NCBI GenBank assembly: GCA_030682795.1
Contig: JAUXNJ010000026.1
Coordinates: 1-64,000, forward strand
Length of the DNA: 64,000 bases
Reading direction: 5' to 3'
Origin: Sphingobacteriaceae bacterium
Lineage (GTDB): Bacteria > Bacteroidota > Bacteroidia > UBA7662
Under the pieces are notes generated by a model. It was given only the letters and a program-made list of their open reading frames with translations, ran no database searches and was not told the origin of the DNA. Positions 23,774 to 33,983 of the stretch are shown piece after piece. How positions within the stretch are numbered: position 1 is the first letter of the stretch; each line of letters starts with the position of its first letter. A program made the translations under genes and the position numbers.

Positions 23774-24991
23774 TTAAAGTACCTCGTGCGTTACGAATTC
23801 TTTGATGTACGGATGCTTTGTAGGCACCAAAGAGGCTTTGGTTAAGCTGCGTGTGAACACGAAGGTAAACAAGCCGAGGAAGCCCAGGAACATGCCGATT
23901 TCTACAAATCCAATGTGGGCATGAGAACCTACAGTACCCGGCATGATGCCGATGTACAAATCGATCCACTTACCAATGATCAACAGTACACCCACCAAAA
24001 TCATCATGCTTTCGTTGCGCTTAGAGCCACGGGTCATGAATAACAAGAAAGGTACTACGAAGTTGATCACCAAATTGATCCAGAAAAGCAACTTAAAGTG
24101 CTCAAAACGCTCCTGATAATAAATTGATTCTTCAGGGATGTTGGCGTAGAAAATGAGGAGGAACTGCGACAACCAGATGTAGGTCCAGAAAATACTGAAG
24201 GCAAACATGAACTTACCAAGGTCGTGCATGTGGTGCTCGCTCACAATCGACAAATAACCAGCGCGGCGTAAATAAATCACCGTTAAGGCAATGATCGAAA
24301 TGGCCGTTACCCAAGCAGCAGCGAAATGATACACCCAGAAAATGGTAGAATACCAGTGGGTGTCAATGCTCATGATAAAGTCCCAACAAGCCATCGCCCA
24401 GCTCACTGCAAACACAGGGAGGAAAATGGCAGAAATGGTTTTGTTGCGCTTCAACATCTTAAAGCCACCTTGGAGATCTTCGGCCAAAGAGTTACGGCGC
24501 ATTACCCGGCTGAATAAATACCAGAGGGTGAAGATCACTACCACACGACCAATCATAAACGGTAAATTCAAGTAAGCCACCTTCTCCGCAATGATTTCAT
24601 CGAAATCAGGTGAAGTTGGATCGGCAATGCCTTCGTGCGTCCAGTGGTAGGTGTGGTTCCAGTGCATCAATACGCTGAGGATGATGATGGCGAAACCTGC
24701 AAAAGCATACGGCAAATAGGTGGCCATGGCTTCAGGAATGCGCTTAAAACCAGCTGACCAACCGGCGTTACTTACAGATTGCGTGGCCAAAAAGAGCGTA
24801 CCCATGAGGGCTACTCCTAAAAAATACCAGTTGTTGAGGAGGAAATTCGCCCAAAAACGGTGACTATCCGTCATCAATCCAACCACAATGGCCACCAAAC
24901 CGATGCCCATTAAGCCGAAGGTGATGTTTCTTAAACGTGCCGGTACAACAAATTTCTCTTCATGTACCGCTACTTCGTGATGATGTCCCAT
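23774..24991 (-). CDS. actF: Alternative Complex III subunit ActF (NrfD-like quinol-side membrane protein)
   Basis: A 405-residue inner-membrane protein with about ten helices, homologous to NrfD/PsrC and to ActC in the same operon. ACIII oxidises menaquinol and reduces a c-type cytochrome or oxidase. The N-terminus begins with a His-rich MGHHHEVAVHEE; helices include FGLMGIGLVAIVVGLM and AFAGFAIIILSVLMHW. In solved ACIII structures ActC has the quinol site and ActF is its structural counterpart. Last gene of the operon, 5 nt after actE, followed by the terminator at 23729. Confidence 0.93.
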   Translation of the reverse strand: MGHHHEVAVHEEKFVVPARLRNITFGLMGIGLVAIVVGLMTDSHRFWANFLLNNWYFLGVALMGTLFLATQSVSNAGWSAGFKRIPEAMATYLPYAFAGFAIIILSVLMHWNHTYHWTHEGIADPTSPDFDEIIAEKVAYLNLPFMIGRVVVIFTLWYLFSRVMRRNSLAEDLQGGFKMLKRNKTISAIFLPVFAVSWAMACWDFIMSIDTHWYSTIFWVYHFAAAWVTAISIIALTVIYLRRAGYLSIVSEHHMHDLGKFMFAFSIFWTYIWLSQFLLIFYANIPEESIYYQERFEHFKLLFWINLVINFVVPFLLFMTRGSKRNESMMILVGVLLIIGKWIDLYIGIMPGTVGSHAHIGFVEIGMFLGFLGLFTFVFTRSLTKASLVPTKHPYIKEFVTHEVL

Positions 24992-24996
24992 GATGC

Positions 24997-25590
24997 TTAT
25001 TCTCCTGTATAACCTCTTAACTTGTTCACATACATTACAATCTGCCAGCGCTCTTCAGGGCGGATTTGTGTGCCGTGGGCCCACATACGTCCTTTACCCT
25101 TGGTAATTACGTGGTAGATGTGGCCAGATGGCTGGTTCACGATGTAGCTCGCCTGGTAATTAGGCACACCACCGTAAATCTGTCCTACTGAACCGTCGCC
25201 TTTGCCTTCGGCACCGTGACAAGGAGTGCAATATTTTCCGTAGAAATATTGTCCCTTTTCAAGATTGGCTGGTGTAGCTTCCAAAGGATTCTTCAACATA
25301 CGTGCAGCCATTTCCAGGCTGTCCTTGTGAATCGGATAGTTGTACATCAAAGCCAATTTGGTATTGTCGTAGCCAATGCCAGAACGGGCAATGGTGCCTT
25401 CTACTGGCGCACGCATATTTTTACCATCGGCATTGATGGCATTGTCTTCCACCTGCGTATAAGGCTCGTAAGGATGCGACACATACATTTGCGGCGCATA
25501 TTCCCAACCTGGATCTTTTTTATCGGCAATCAAAGCACAGCTGCTGAGCAAACTCATGCTCGCAAGACCAATTATGAGGATGTTTTTCAT
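24997..25590 (-). CDS. actE: Alternative Complex III subunit ActE, monoheme cytochrome c lipoprotein
   Basis: A 197-residue lipoprotein (lipobox LSSC, Cys18) with a single c-type heme site CTPCH (121-125), preceded by GQYFYGKY, and a likely Met ligand in GRMWAHG near 169. In ACIII it sits on the periplasmic face and is part of the electron exit path. Overlaps actD by 4 nt and precedes actF by 5 nt. Confidence 0.94.
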   Translation of the reverse strand: MKNILIIGLASMSLLSSCALIADKKDPGWEYAPQMYVSHPYEPYTQVEDNAINADGKNMRAPVEGTIARSGIGYDNTKLALMYNYPIHKDSLEMAARMLKNPLEATPANLEKGQYFYGKYCTPCHGAEGKGDGSVGQIYGGVPNYQASYIVNQPSGHIYHVITKGKGRMWAHGTQIRPEERWQIVMYVNKLRGYTGE

Positions 25591-26108
25591 AGTTCAATCT
25601 CCCTTTCTTCCACCTCGTCGGCACCGTGGCGCATCAACAACGCATGGATTTTGTCATAATCTGCGGTGTTGCTAGGAATAGCAATGCAGAAAACGTGGCT
25701 GGTGCAACGAATGTCCGGCATTTTTGCCTCGTTGCCAGGCAAGAAGCCTGAAGCCACCAAATAAGTACCCACCATGCCCAAGGCGGTAATGAGTACAGTT
25801 AATTCAAAAGTTACTGGCACAAAGTCGGGCCAAGCCAAGGCTGGCTTACCACCAATGTTCATTGGCCAATCGTAACCCAACATCCAAGCTTGCATAAATA
25901 AAGCCAAGCTGAAACCAAGTACGCCAAACATAAAGGCGGCACGGGGCAAGCGGCTGCGGCGATAGCCCAAGGCCTCGTCGAGTCCGTGTACCGGAAAGGG
26001 GGTGTAACACTCGTGGATCGGGGTGCCAGCAGCACGTACCTCTTTCACCGCTTCGAGCAAAGGCTCTTCGTCGTTGAAAGTTCCAATGATATATTTCTGA
26101 CTACTCAT
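25587..26108 (-). CDS. actD: Alternative Complex III subunit ActD (DUF3341)
   Basis: A 173-residue protein: soluble N-terminal ferredoxin-like part (about 1-55, with IGTFNDEEPLLEAVKEVRAAG) then two transmembrane helices (about 58-80 and 100-122), the DUF3341 pattern. It anchors the complex on the cytoplasmic side; no cofactor. Sits between actC and actE with a 4-nt gap and a 4-nt overlap. Confidence 0.94.
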   Translation of the reverse strand: MSSQKYIIGTFNDEEPLLEAVKEVRAAGTPIHECYTPFPVHGLDEALGYRRSRLPRAAFMFGVLGFSLALFMQAWMLGYDWPMNIGGKPALAWPDFVPVTFELTVLITALGMVGTYLVASGFLPGNEAKMPDIRCTSHVFCIAIPSNTADYDKIHALLMRHGADEVEEREIEL

Positions 26109-26112
26109 ATGC

Positions 26113-27525
26113 TTAGGCGATTTGAGGATTCACTTCTTTGATGTCGATGCCTTCTTTTTCGGCGGTCTTTTTGATGTGCTCTTCCGCAGAAGTCTTCACA
26201 ATTGATTTCACCTCAGCAATCGCAATTACTGGCAAGAACTTGGCGAATAGGAAGAACAAAGTGAAGAACAAGCCCAATGAACCTACGAACATGCCGATTT
26301 CTACCCAGGTAGGCGAATACATGGCCCAGCTTGATGGGAGGTAGTCACGGTGCAAAGAAGTTACAATGATTACGAAACGCTCGAACCACATACCGATGTT
26401 CACGAAAATTGAGATGATGAATACAGCGGTAATGTTGCGACGCAATTTCTGTGACCAGAACAATTGCGGGGTGATTACGTTACAGGTCATCATGGCCCAG
26501 TAAGCCCACCAATACGGACCAAAAGCGCGGTTTACGAAGGCGTAACGCTCAAAAGGAACGGCAGAATACCAAGCGATGAAGAATTCGGTGATGTAAGCCG
26601 AACCTACAATCGAACCCGTTACGAGGATGATCTTGTTCATCACATCGATGTGGTTGAGGGTAATGTAGGCCTCGAGGCGCATTACCTTACGCATGATGAT
26701 TAAGAGGGTCAATACCATCGCAAAACCCGAGAACACCGCTCCCGCTACGAAATACGGAGGGAAGATGGTGGTGTGCCAACCAGGAATTACCGAGGTAGCA
26801 AAGTCCATCGATACAATGGTATGCACTGAAAGTACGAGTGGGGTTGCCAAACCGGCCAAGATGAGCGATACGCTCTCAAAACGCTGCCATGCTTTGGCAG
26901 AACCGTTCCAGCCAAAGGCGAGCAATCCGTAAATCTTTTTACGAACGCCTTCCGCACGGTCGCGGATGGTAGCCAAATCGGGAATCAAACCTACATACCA
27001 GAACACCAAGGATACGGTGAAGTAGGTAGAGATGGCAAATACGTCCCACAACAAAGGTGAGTTAAAGTTGGCCCACAACGAGCCGTAGGTGTTTGGTAAA
27101 GGGAATACCCAGTAGATTACCCAAGGACGACCTGCGTGCAAAAGCGGATAAGTACCCGCACAAATTACCGCAAAGATGGTCATGGCTTCTGCCGAGCGGT
27201 TCACCGCCGTCCGCCACTTCTGACGGAACAACAAGAGGATGGCCGAGATGAGGGTACCGGCGTGACCAATACCTACCCACCATACGAAGTTGGTGATGTC
27301 CCAACCCCAGTCTACCGTTTTGTTCAAGCCCCACACACCTACACCGGTTACCAGGAGATAGGTTACAGTAAGCAACCACAAGCCCAAACCGGCCAGGGAT
27401 ACGATGAAACCGATGTACCACCACTTGGTTGGTTTTGCTTCTACCGCTGTGGCGATATCATCCGTGATTTGGGCGTAGGAAGTTTTTCCTGTGATTAACG
27501 GACGCCGTATTGGAGATTCGTACAT
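26113..27525 (-). CDS. actC: Alternative Complex III subunit ActC (NrfD-like, quinol-binding)
   Basis: A 470-residue inner-membrane protein of the NrfD family with about ten helices. It holds the menaquinol oxidation site in characterised complexes. Conserved stretches include [20 protein letters not shown] and [17 protein letters not shown], the latter typical of ActC. Ends in a charged cytoplasmic tail of about 30 residues. Follows actB by 21 nt. Confidence 0.95.
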   Translation of the reverse strand: MYESPIRRPLITGKTSYAQITDDIATAVEAKPTKWWYIGFIVSLAGLGLWLLTVTYLLVTGVGVWGLNKTVDWGWDITNFVWWVGIGHAGTLISAILLLFRQKWRTAVNRSAEAMTIFAVICAGTYPLLHAGRPWVIYWVFPLPNTYGSLWANFNSPLLWDVFAISTYFTVSLVFWYVGLIPDLATIRDRAEGVRKKIYGLLAFGWNGSAKAWQRFESVSLILAGLATPLVLSVHTIVSMDFATSVIPGWHTTIFPPYFVAGAVFSGFAMVLTLLIIMRKVMRLEAYITLNHIDVMNKIILVTGSIVGSAYITEFFIAWYSAVPFERYAFVNRAFGPYWWAYWAMMTCNVITPQLFWSQKLRRNITAVFIISIFVNIGMWFERFVIIVTSLHRDYLPSSWAMYSPTWVEIGMFVGSLGLFFTLFFLFAKFLPVIAIAEVKSIVKTSAEEHIKKTAEKEGIDIKEVNPQIA

Positions 27526-27546
27526 ATCGTTCTGTTCGATTTACTT

Positions 27547-30500
27547 TTAAGCCTGAGTTGAATTGGTGTTGCGCACCTTGGTGAGGTAATTCACCGATGG
27601 CAATACGTTGAGTTCTTCGATGATGCCGTACGCACGCTCGTTGAGGAACAATTGCGATACCTCGCTGTTCGGGTCGTTCAAGTCACCAAAAATGATGGCA
27701 CCTGATGGGCACGACTGCTGACAAGCGGTTTTGATTTCGCCATCGTTCACCCCGCGGCTCTGACGCTTGGCGTCGAGTTTGCCGGCTTGGATGCGCTGTA
27801 CGCAGAAAGTACACTTCTCCATCACACCACGGGCACGAACGGTTACATCAGGATTGAGTACCATTTTGCCGAGATCGCTCTGCGATGGGTTGGTGTAAAA
27901 CTTCGGATTGTCGGTATAGCTGAACCAGTTGAAGCGACGTACTTTGTATGGACAGTTGTTGGCGCAGTAACGGGTACCTACACAACGGTTGTACACCATT
28001 TGATTCAAACCTTCGTCGGAGTGTACGGTGGCCAAAACTGGACAAACGGTTTCGCATGGTGCATTGTCGCACTGCATACACATCACCGGCTGGAAAGCCA
28101 CTTGTACGTTATCACCGTTTTGGATCATGCCGTATTCCTTCTCCTGATCGATCTTCATGCCGTCTTCGTTGAAGGCATAATAGCGGTCGATGCGGATCCA
28201 GTGCATTTCACGACGGTTGATTACTTCTTGCTTACCTACTACAGGGACGTTGTTTTCGACCTGACAGCTCACGATACAAGCACCACAACCGGTACAAGCA
28301 TTGAGGTCAACGGCCATGGCCCAGTGGTGGCCTTCGTAATCGCGCTTGTCCCAAAGGGTAATCGCATCGCGGTTAATGCCTGGGTAGATTTTTTTGAATG
28401 TACCATCCGCTTGCTTCTGCTGCACATACGGACGCACGTTGCCGTCGGCCGGATTCACAGTATACTTGTCAAGCGTGGTTTCTTTTACGATGTTACGACC
28501 TTCGATGGTGTGGTGGGTTTGGGTTTGCGCCAAGGCCGTTTTCATGCCTGTTTTGCTCACCGTTACCGCGCCAGCCAAATGCGAGCGGCTGCCATTGAAG
28601 CTCATGAATGGATAGGCGTTGGCACCGATACCGAGACCCGCCTTGCTCACATTCAAACGACCATAACCCAAAGCAAGGGCTACCGTGCCAGGATACGTGC
28701 CAGCCTGAATCAACACAGGTACTTCTACTTCGTAACCATTGGCGGCTACTTTTACGATGTCGCCATCGTTCAAGCCATTTTCACGGGCATATTTAATGCT
28801 CACGGCCAAATAGTTGTCCCAAGTAGTTTTTGAAATCGGATCTGGCATCTCCTGCAACCATGGGTTACCAGCGAGGGAGCCATTACCAAGACCAAGCTTT
28901 TCATATACTACCAACTCTACCTCAGCACCTTCGGCTTTGATGGCCCCAGCAGCTGCACTCACATTGCCATTGAAGGCAGGCTGTGAAGCTATTACTGCGG
29001 TTTCATACACACCATTGTGGAGGGTTGTACGCCAGAAACTGCTGAAATCGGTAGCATCTGCACTGCTGAAAATACCTTTCCAAGTCTCTTTAAAAGCATC
29101 GTAAGCCGAAGCCTCGCTGCCCGTCAACGCTAACAACACCTCATCGAGTGAACGGGTATCGTATAATTTGCTGATGGTAGGCTGAGAAATGCTGTATTTG
29201 CCGGCGACTGGCATGGCATCACCCCAATTTTCGAGGTAGTTGTTGGCCGCTGCTACAAACTTGGCTTTTTGTACAGTTTCATCGTTTTGCTCCGATACGG
29301 CTACCGTTACTTCCACCTTGCCCATGGCTTTGGTGAAGGCGGCGCCTTTGTAATAGTCGTAAGCTGGATTTACACCACTGGTGATCACGGCACCGATTTT
29401 ACCTGCTTCCATATCGGTAAGCAAGGTTTCCATATCGCTGTCGATGCCCTGACGGGTATACACTGGTGCTGCCATGTCGATGCTGCTGCCGTAGCTGCCC
29501 AACAACTGGTTGATGCCGTTTACAAGCATTTGTACGTTGGCATCGTTGGAACCACATACTACCAAGGCTTTGCCTTTGGCTGCCCATAACTCGGCGGCAC
29601 TAGCAGCAATGGCGTTACCTGCCAAATCGTGTGCAGTAGCGTTTACCGTAGCTGCTCCCGCCAATTTGGCGATGGCATTGTATAAGTTGGCTACTACCAA
29701 ACCTTCTTTCGAAGCCTGGTGCGTAACACGAAGGTCGGCGTTGGAGCCAGTAACGGTCAAAATAGACTCGAACTGGATGTGGCGCGACATTTTAGGATTG
29801 CTCTTGTTAACCTTGCGGTTTTTGCTGTAGTCGCGGGTAAATTCTACTGGCGAAATCCAGTTGCCCAAGAAATCTGCTCCTACGCCTAAAATCACATCGG
29901 CTTTGTCGAAGTGATACGTTGGCAAAGCAGCTACACCAAAGCTGTTTTTGTTGGCTTCCAACATGCCCGAAGCTGAAATCGCATCGTAGGTAACGTGGCG
30001 TGTGCTTGGGTATTTGGCTTTGAAATTGGTGAGAATGCGGCGGGTGGTAGGACTGATGATGCTGTTGGTTAACAACACAATCGGCTTGCCACCGAGGCCG
30101 TCTAACTTTGCAGTTAATTGTGCATCAAACTCGCTCCAGCTCACCCCTTTGCCAGCAATCATTGGCTGCTGCAAACGGTTGGCGTCGTACAAACTCAAAA
30201 CCGACGCATGCACACGGGCGTTAACACCGCCTTGTGATACACCAGAAAGGGTGTTGCCTTCGATTTTGATCGGACGACCTTCGCGGGTTTTCACCATTAC
30301 ACTGGCGTAATCATAACCATCACTAAAAGTGGTAGCATACCAGGTGGCAATAGAAGGAGACATCTCTTCTGGATGGGCTACAAACGGAACCGCTTTTTTC
30401 ACTGGCGCTTTGTTACAAGCAGCCAGGGTTGCAGCCGTTAAACTGAAGCCGAATATTTTGAGGAAGTCGCGGCGATTGGCCTCTAAGCCTAAACTGTCGG

Positions 30501-30621
30501 AACTCAACAGCTCGTCTACCGGAATCTCTTCTGCAAATTCTTTGGAGGCCTCGGCCGTGAACTCAGGGGTTTGGTTGAGCTCGTCGAGACTTCTCCAATA
30601 CTTTTTTTGTGCAATATCCAT
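27547..30621 (-). CDS. actB: Alternative Complex III subunit ActB (molybdopterin-like plus iron-sulfur domain)
   Basis: A 1024-residue fusion. Residues 50-55 RRDFLK with a following hydrophobic stretch and AAC at 69 form a Tat-like signal with a lipobox. The middle is related to molybdopterin oxidoreductases but the ACIII family has no Mo cofactor. The C-terminal third has ferredoxin motifs CTGCGACIVSC, CMQCDNAPCETVC, CVGTRYCANNCPYK and CTFCVQRI...CQQSC, enough for three [4Fe-4S] and one [3Fe-4S] clusters as in known ActB. It passes electrons from quinol to the hemes of ActA/ActE. Starts 24 nt after actA. Confidence 0.96.
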   Translation of the reverse strand: MDIAQKKYWRSLDELNQTPEFTAEASKEFAEEIPVDELLSSDSLGLEANRRDFLKIFGFSLTAATLAACNKAPVKKAVPFVAHPEEMSPSIATWYATTFSDGYDYASVMVKTREGRPIKIEGNTLSGVSQGGVNARVHASVLSLYDANRLQQPMIAGKGVSWSEFDAQLTAKLDGLGGKPIVLLTNSIISPTTRRILTNFKAKYPSTRHVTYDAISASGMLEANKNSFGVAALPTYHFDKADVILGVGADFLGNWISPVEFTRDYSKNRKVNKSNPKMSRHIQFESILTVTGSNADLRVTHQASKEGLVVANLYNAIAKLAGAATVNATAHDLAGNAIAASAAELWAAKGKALVVCGSNDANVQMLVNGINQLLGSYGSSIDMAAPVYTRQGIDSDMETLLTDMEAGKIGAVITSGVNPAYDYYKGAAFTKAMGKVEVTVAVSEQNDETVQKAKFVAAANNYLENWGDAMPVAGKYSISQPTISKLYDTRSLDEVLLALTGSEASAYDAFKETWKGIFSSADATDFSSFWRTTLHNGVYETAVIASQPAFNGNVSAAAGAIKAEGAEVELVVYEKLGLGNGSLAGNPWLQEMPDPISKTTWDNYLAVSIKYARENGLNDGDIVKVAANGYEVEVPVLIQAGTYPGTVALALGYGRLNVSKAGLGIGANAYPFMSFNGSRSHLAGAVTVSKTGMKTALAQTQTHHTIEGRNIVKETTLDKYTVNPADGNVRPYVQQKQADGTFKKIYPGINRDAITLWDKRDYEGHHWAMAVDLNACTGCGACIVSCQVENNVPVVGKQEVINRREMHWIRIDRYYAFNEDGMKIDQEKEYGMIQNGDNVQVAFQPVMCMQCDNAPCETVCPVLATVHSDEGLNQMVYNRCVGTRYCANNCPYKVRRFNWFSYTDNPKFYTNPSQSDLGKMVLNPDVTVRARGVMEKCTFCVQRIQAGKLDAKRQSRGVNDGEIKTACQQSCPSGAIIFGDLNDPNSEVSQLFLNERAYGIIEELNVLPSVNYLTKVRNTNSTQA

Positions 30622-30645
30622 GTATAAGGTGGTTATTGATAAAGA

Positions 30646-31857
30646 TTAATAGTGACACTTTGAACACTCGAGACCGCCCAGATTGGCAATGGTCAAGCCT
30701 TTTTCTTTGAGCGCAACTTGGAATGACTCCTTGTTGCCATGTACTGCCTGGTAGTAACCATTGTCGAGGTCTACCTTGGTTTCGCGGTGACAGTTAATAC
30801 ACCAGCCCATGGTGAGGGTGCTGTGCTGGGCAACTTCTACCATTTCCTGGATTTCACCATGACAAGTTTGACACTCGATGCCAGCAATTTTGTAGTGCTG
30901 CAAGTGGTTGAAATAGGCAAAGTCTGGCAAGTTGTGAATGCGAATCCACTCAATAGGCTGGTTATTTTCCCAAGCCGCTGCGATTTTTTTGATTTCTGGC
31001 GCGTCCTTTTTGATTTGGTTGTGACAGTTCATACAGATGTTCACTGCAGGAATGGTAGCACTTTTACCGCGCTCTACACCTACGTGGCAATAGCTACAAG
31101 CAATTTCATGCGTGCCAGCATGCAATTCGTGGCTAAAGGCAATGGGCTGTGAAGGCTGATACCCCTGCTGAATGCCTACGTGGTTAGCTACGTCAACCCC
31201 CCAGCCGATGGCTGCGAGCAAAAACACCGTTAATCCACCACCAATGGCATGTATAGGCTTTACTTTAAAAGAAGGCTTGATTTCTTTGAGCTTGCTAGGA
31301 TCGATGTTGCCGCTGGCTACTTCGTCTTCAAACTGACCTTCCAACTTCTTGCGCTGTTGCACAAAGAAATAGATGACAGCAGCAATCAAGAAAATCACCA
31401 CCCAAAGGATCTGTGAAATAGGGAAGCTGTCGTCGGCAGCGGTAGCGGCTTCACCACCTGCAGCAGGAGCTGCAGCGGCTGTAGCAGCAGCGGCTGACTG
31501 TTCCTTGACATAAGCGAGCACCGATTTGATCTCCTCGTCGGTCCAATCGTAAGCCGGCATGGCCACTTTGTTCCACTTGTTGTACAAATCCACAGCATAC
31601 TGATCGCCAGAGGCAATCACCGCTTGGGAATTCCGGATCCATTTAATCAGATATGCCTCTTCTAAACGTTCGGTAACGCCTCCAAGTGCTGGGCCAACCA
31701 AGTCTTGGTCGATGCGGTGACAGGCTGAGCAATTGTTGTTATACAACGCCGCGCCGTCAGGCTGGGCCTGCAGTTTGTTGAAGGGACTACTGAGCGTTAG
31801 GAGAGTGGCAGCAGTTAAAAGGATCCTGCTAAGGTTAAATCCTCGATTTTGGTTCAT
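30646..31857 (-). CDS. actA: Alternative Complex III subunit ActA, fused mono- plus pentaheme cytochrome c
   Basis: A 403-residue cytochrome with six CxxCH sites: CSACH (43-47), CSYCH (254-258), CMNCH (275-279), CQTCH (329-333), CINCH (353-357), CSKCH (398-402). Order: signal peptide (1-31), a class-I monoheme domain with a Met ligand candidate at Met100, an Ala-rich linker (121-142), two membrane helices (about 148-167 and 204-224), then the pentaheme domain. The pentaheme part is the ActA of described complexes; the N-terminal monoheme domain adds one. First gene of the six-gene operon, with a TAATTTTG box at 31903-31910. Confidence 0.94.
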   Translation of the reverse strand: MNQNRGFNLSRILLTAATLLTLSSPFNKLQAQPDGAALYNNNCSACHRIDQDLVGPALGGVTERLEEAYLIKWIRNSQAVIASGDQYAVDLYNKWNKVAMPAYDWTDEEIKSVLAYVKEQSAAAATAAAAPAAGGEAATAADDSFPISQILWVVIFLIAAVIYFFVQQRKKLEGQFEDEVASGNIDPSKLKEIKPSFKVKPIHAIGGGLTVFLLAAIGWGVDVANHVGIQQGYQPSQPIAFSHELHAGTHEIACSYCHVGVERGKSATIPAVNICMNCHNQIKKDAPEIKKIAAAWENNQPIEWIRIHNLPDFAYFNHLQHYKIAGIECQTCHGEIQEMVEVAQHSTLTMGWCINCHRETKVDLDNGYYQAVHGNKESFQVALKEKGLTIANLGGLECSKCHY

Positions 31858-31902
31858 TTGCGCTATTTTTTTAGGGCTGGAATGCCTTAAATTTTCCAGT
31901 CA

Positions 31903-31910
31903 CAAAATTA
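31903..31910 (-). promoter_or_regulatory. -7 element TAATTTTG of the actA-F operon
   Basis: Minus-strand TAnnTTTG box 46 nt upstream of the actA start, giving a leader near 40 nt. No clear -33 match. The 293-bp gap 31858-32150 otherwise shows nothing recognisable. Confidence 0.5.
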
Positions 31911-32150
31911 GTCGTTAAGACGAATAGCGCACCATATGTCACAAAAAATTCAAAATGCAGGGGTAATTTAAAATCGGTCTAAATAAGAAAAGACCTCCTT
32001 GCGCATGCCAGACTAGCATATGGGCCCCAGCACTACCCTTGTTTCCCAAAAAATGTGAAATTGAAAGATTGCGGGCAGATGAACTAACGAACTAATAATC
32101 ACATAGTTCATGGCGCTGCCAATTTTAAAGTCTATGACCCAAAATCAACA

Positions 32151-33983
32151 TCAACGCTCCGATTCCAACAAATCGTGCTGCAGCAGCTTGAGGTTGCGGT
32201 AAAGGCCCCCTTCTACCTGCATCAGTTCCTCGTGGGTACCAAACTCCACCGCCGCTCCTTTATCGAGCACCAAAATTTTGTCGGCATCGCGGATGGTACT
32301 CAATCGGTGGGCAATGACGATGCTCGTTCGGCCTACCATGAGGGCATTGAGGGCTTCTTGCACCAAACGCTCCGATTCGCTGTCGAGTGAGCTCGTGGCC
32401 TCGTCTAAAATGAGGATGGCAGGATTCCGCAACACGGCCCGGGCAATGGCAATGCGCTGTCGCTGTCCGCCGCTGAGCTTCACCCCGCGCTCGCCTACCA
32501 AGGTTTGTAATTTTTCGGGGAAGTCGCTGATGAACGACCAGGCGTTCGCTTTTTCGGCTGCCGCCTGCACCTCTGCTTCGCTTGCCCCGGGCTTGCCATA
32601 GGCGATGTTTTCGTAGATACTTCCCCCAAAAAGCACCACATCTTGCGGCACCACCGCCAAATTGGCCCGGTAGGCGCTCAAATCATAGCTGTTTAACGGC
32701 TGGCCATCTACCAAAAGCTCCCCGGCTTCGGCCTGGTAAAAGGCTTGCACCAAACTCACCAGGGTAGATTTTCCTGCACCTGAAGGTCCCACCACGGCCA
32801 TCTTCTCGCCCGGTAAAATATGGAACGAAAGGTCGCGGAGCACGGTAATTTCGGGCCGACTGGCGTAGCGGAACTGCACCGACTTAAATTCAATGTCGCC
32901 TTTCAATGCCAAAGGCGCCTTCAGCTGCTCCATGGCCACGTCCTCTGTGGTTTCGTTGAGTATTTCAAACACCCGCTCGGTAGCCCCCAAGGCCTTCTGC
33001 ACCTGTGCATACAACTCGGCAAAGCTGCCCATGGCCGCGCCCACAAAGGTGCTGTAGAGGATGAAGCTGGTGAGCGCGCCGATGGTGAGTTCGCCCTCAC
33101 TAACCAAGGTAGAGCCATACCAAATCACCGCCACAATGCTTCCCAACAAGGCAAAAATGATAAAACTGGCAAAGGCGCCGCGGTAAACGGCTCCTTTTAA
33201 GGCCAATTTCACCACGCCACCGATGCGTTCTTTGTAACGTTGCGCCTCGTACCATTCGTTGGTATAGGCCTTTACGCTGGCAATGGCCTGCAGGGTTTCT
33301 TCCACCACGGTGTTCGACTCGGCGAGCTCGTCTTGCGCATCGCGCGCTACTTTGCGGATGGCCTTGCCAAAAATCACAGCCAGCACCACCAATACGGGGA
33401 ATACCGACAGCATCATCACCGTGAGCTTGCCCGAAGTGAAGGCCAAAAGCGCAATGCCTCCCACCAAAGTCACTACCTGCCTAATGAGCTCGGCCAGCGT
33501 GGTGGTCATGGTATCTTGAATTTGCGAAAGGTCAGCGGCAATGCGGCTATTGAGCTCCCCCACCCTGCGGCGGGCAAAAAACTCCATGGGCATGCGCACA
33601 ATGCGACCAAAACTATCCTTGCGCAAATCGGCCAGCGAGCGCTCGCCCACCTGCACAAAAGTATAAATACGGAAAAAACTGATGGTGGCTTGCACCAGCA
33701 AAATGGCCAGCAGCGAGCCGGCAATGTAATTGATATTGGCCCAAAAGCCGGTTAAATCGGTGCGCAGCGAGGCATCAATGAGCTTACCCATTAAAAAAGG
33801 GAAGGCCAGCGACAGCAAACTCCCGAGCACCAACAACACCATGCCGGTGATGAAAATGGCACGGTAAGGCCGCAGGTAGCTGAGTAAAAAACTTGCTTTT
33901 TGGAGGGTTTCGCGGTTGAATTTCGCTTTCGGCAGATCGTTGGCGTCGGCCTTGTTGTTGGAGTTAAATCTGGGTCTGGCCAT
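32151..33983 (-). CDS. ABC exporter, MsbA/lipid-flippase type
   Basis: A 610-residue half-transporter: six-helix transmembrane domain (about 38-330), then an ATPase domain with Walker A VGPSGAGKST (398-407), signature LSGGQRQRIAIARA and Walker B ILILDEATSSLDSESE. It would work as a homodimer in the inner membrane. Sequence type fits MsbA-like lipid or multidrug exporters; the substrate is not decidable. Its ATG directly follows the stop of the 189-aa gene, so it is the last gene of murQ-hypothetical-ABC. Confidence 0.93.
   Translation of the reverse strand: MARPRFNSNNKADANDLPKAKFNRETLQKASFLLSYLRPYRAIFITGMVLLVLGSLLSLAFPFLMGKLIDASLRTDLTGFWANINYIAGSLLAILLVQATISFFRIYTFVQVGERSLADLRKDSFGRIVRMPMEFFARRRVGELNSRIAADLSQIQDTMTTTLAELIRQVVTLVGGIALLAFTSGKLTVMMLSVFPVLVVLAVIFGKAIRKVARDAQDELAESNTVVEETLQAIASVKAYTNEWYEAQRYKERIGGVVKLALKGAVYRGAFASFIIFALLGSIVAVIWYGSTLVSEGELTIGALTSFILYSTFVGAAMGSFAELYAQVQKALGATERVFEILNETTEDVAMEQLKAPLALKGDIEFKSVQFRYASRPEITVLRDLSFHILPGEKMAVVGPSGAGKSTLVSLVQAFYQAEAGELLVDGQPLNSYDLSAYRANLAVVPQDVVLFGGSIYENIAYGKPGASEAEVQAAAEKANAWSFISDFPEKLQTLVGERGVKLSGGQRQRIAIARAVLRNPAILILDEATSSLDSESERLVQEALNALMVGRTSIVIAHRLSTIRDADKILVLDKGAAVEFGTHEELMQVEGGLYRNLKLLQHDLLESER

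Noticed and set aside
27787-28833. Plus-strand open frame of 348 codons
   Set aside because: It is fully antisense to actB, whose ferredoxin motifs are unambiguous; no signal or domain in the antisense frame.
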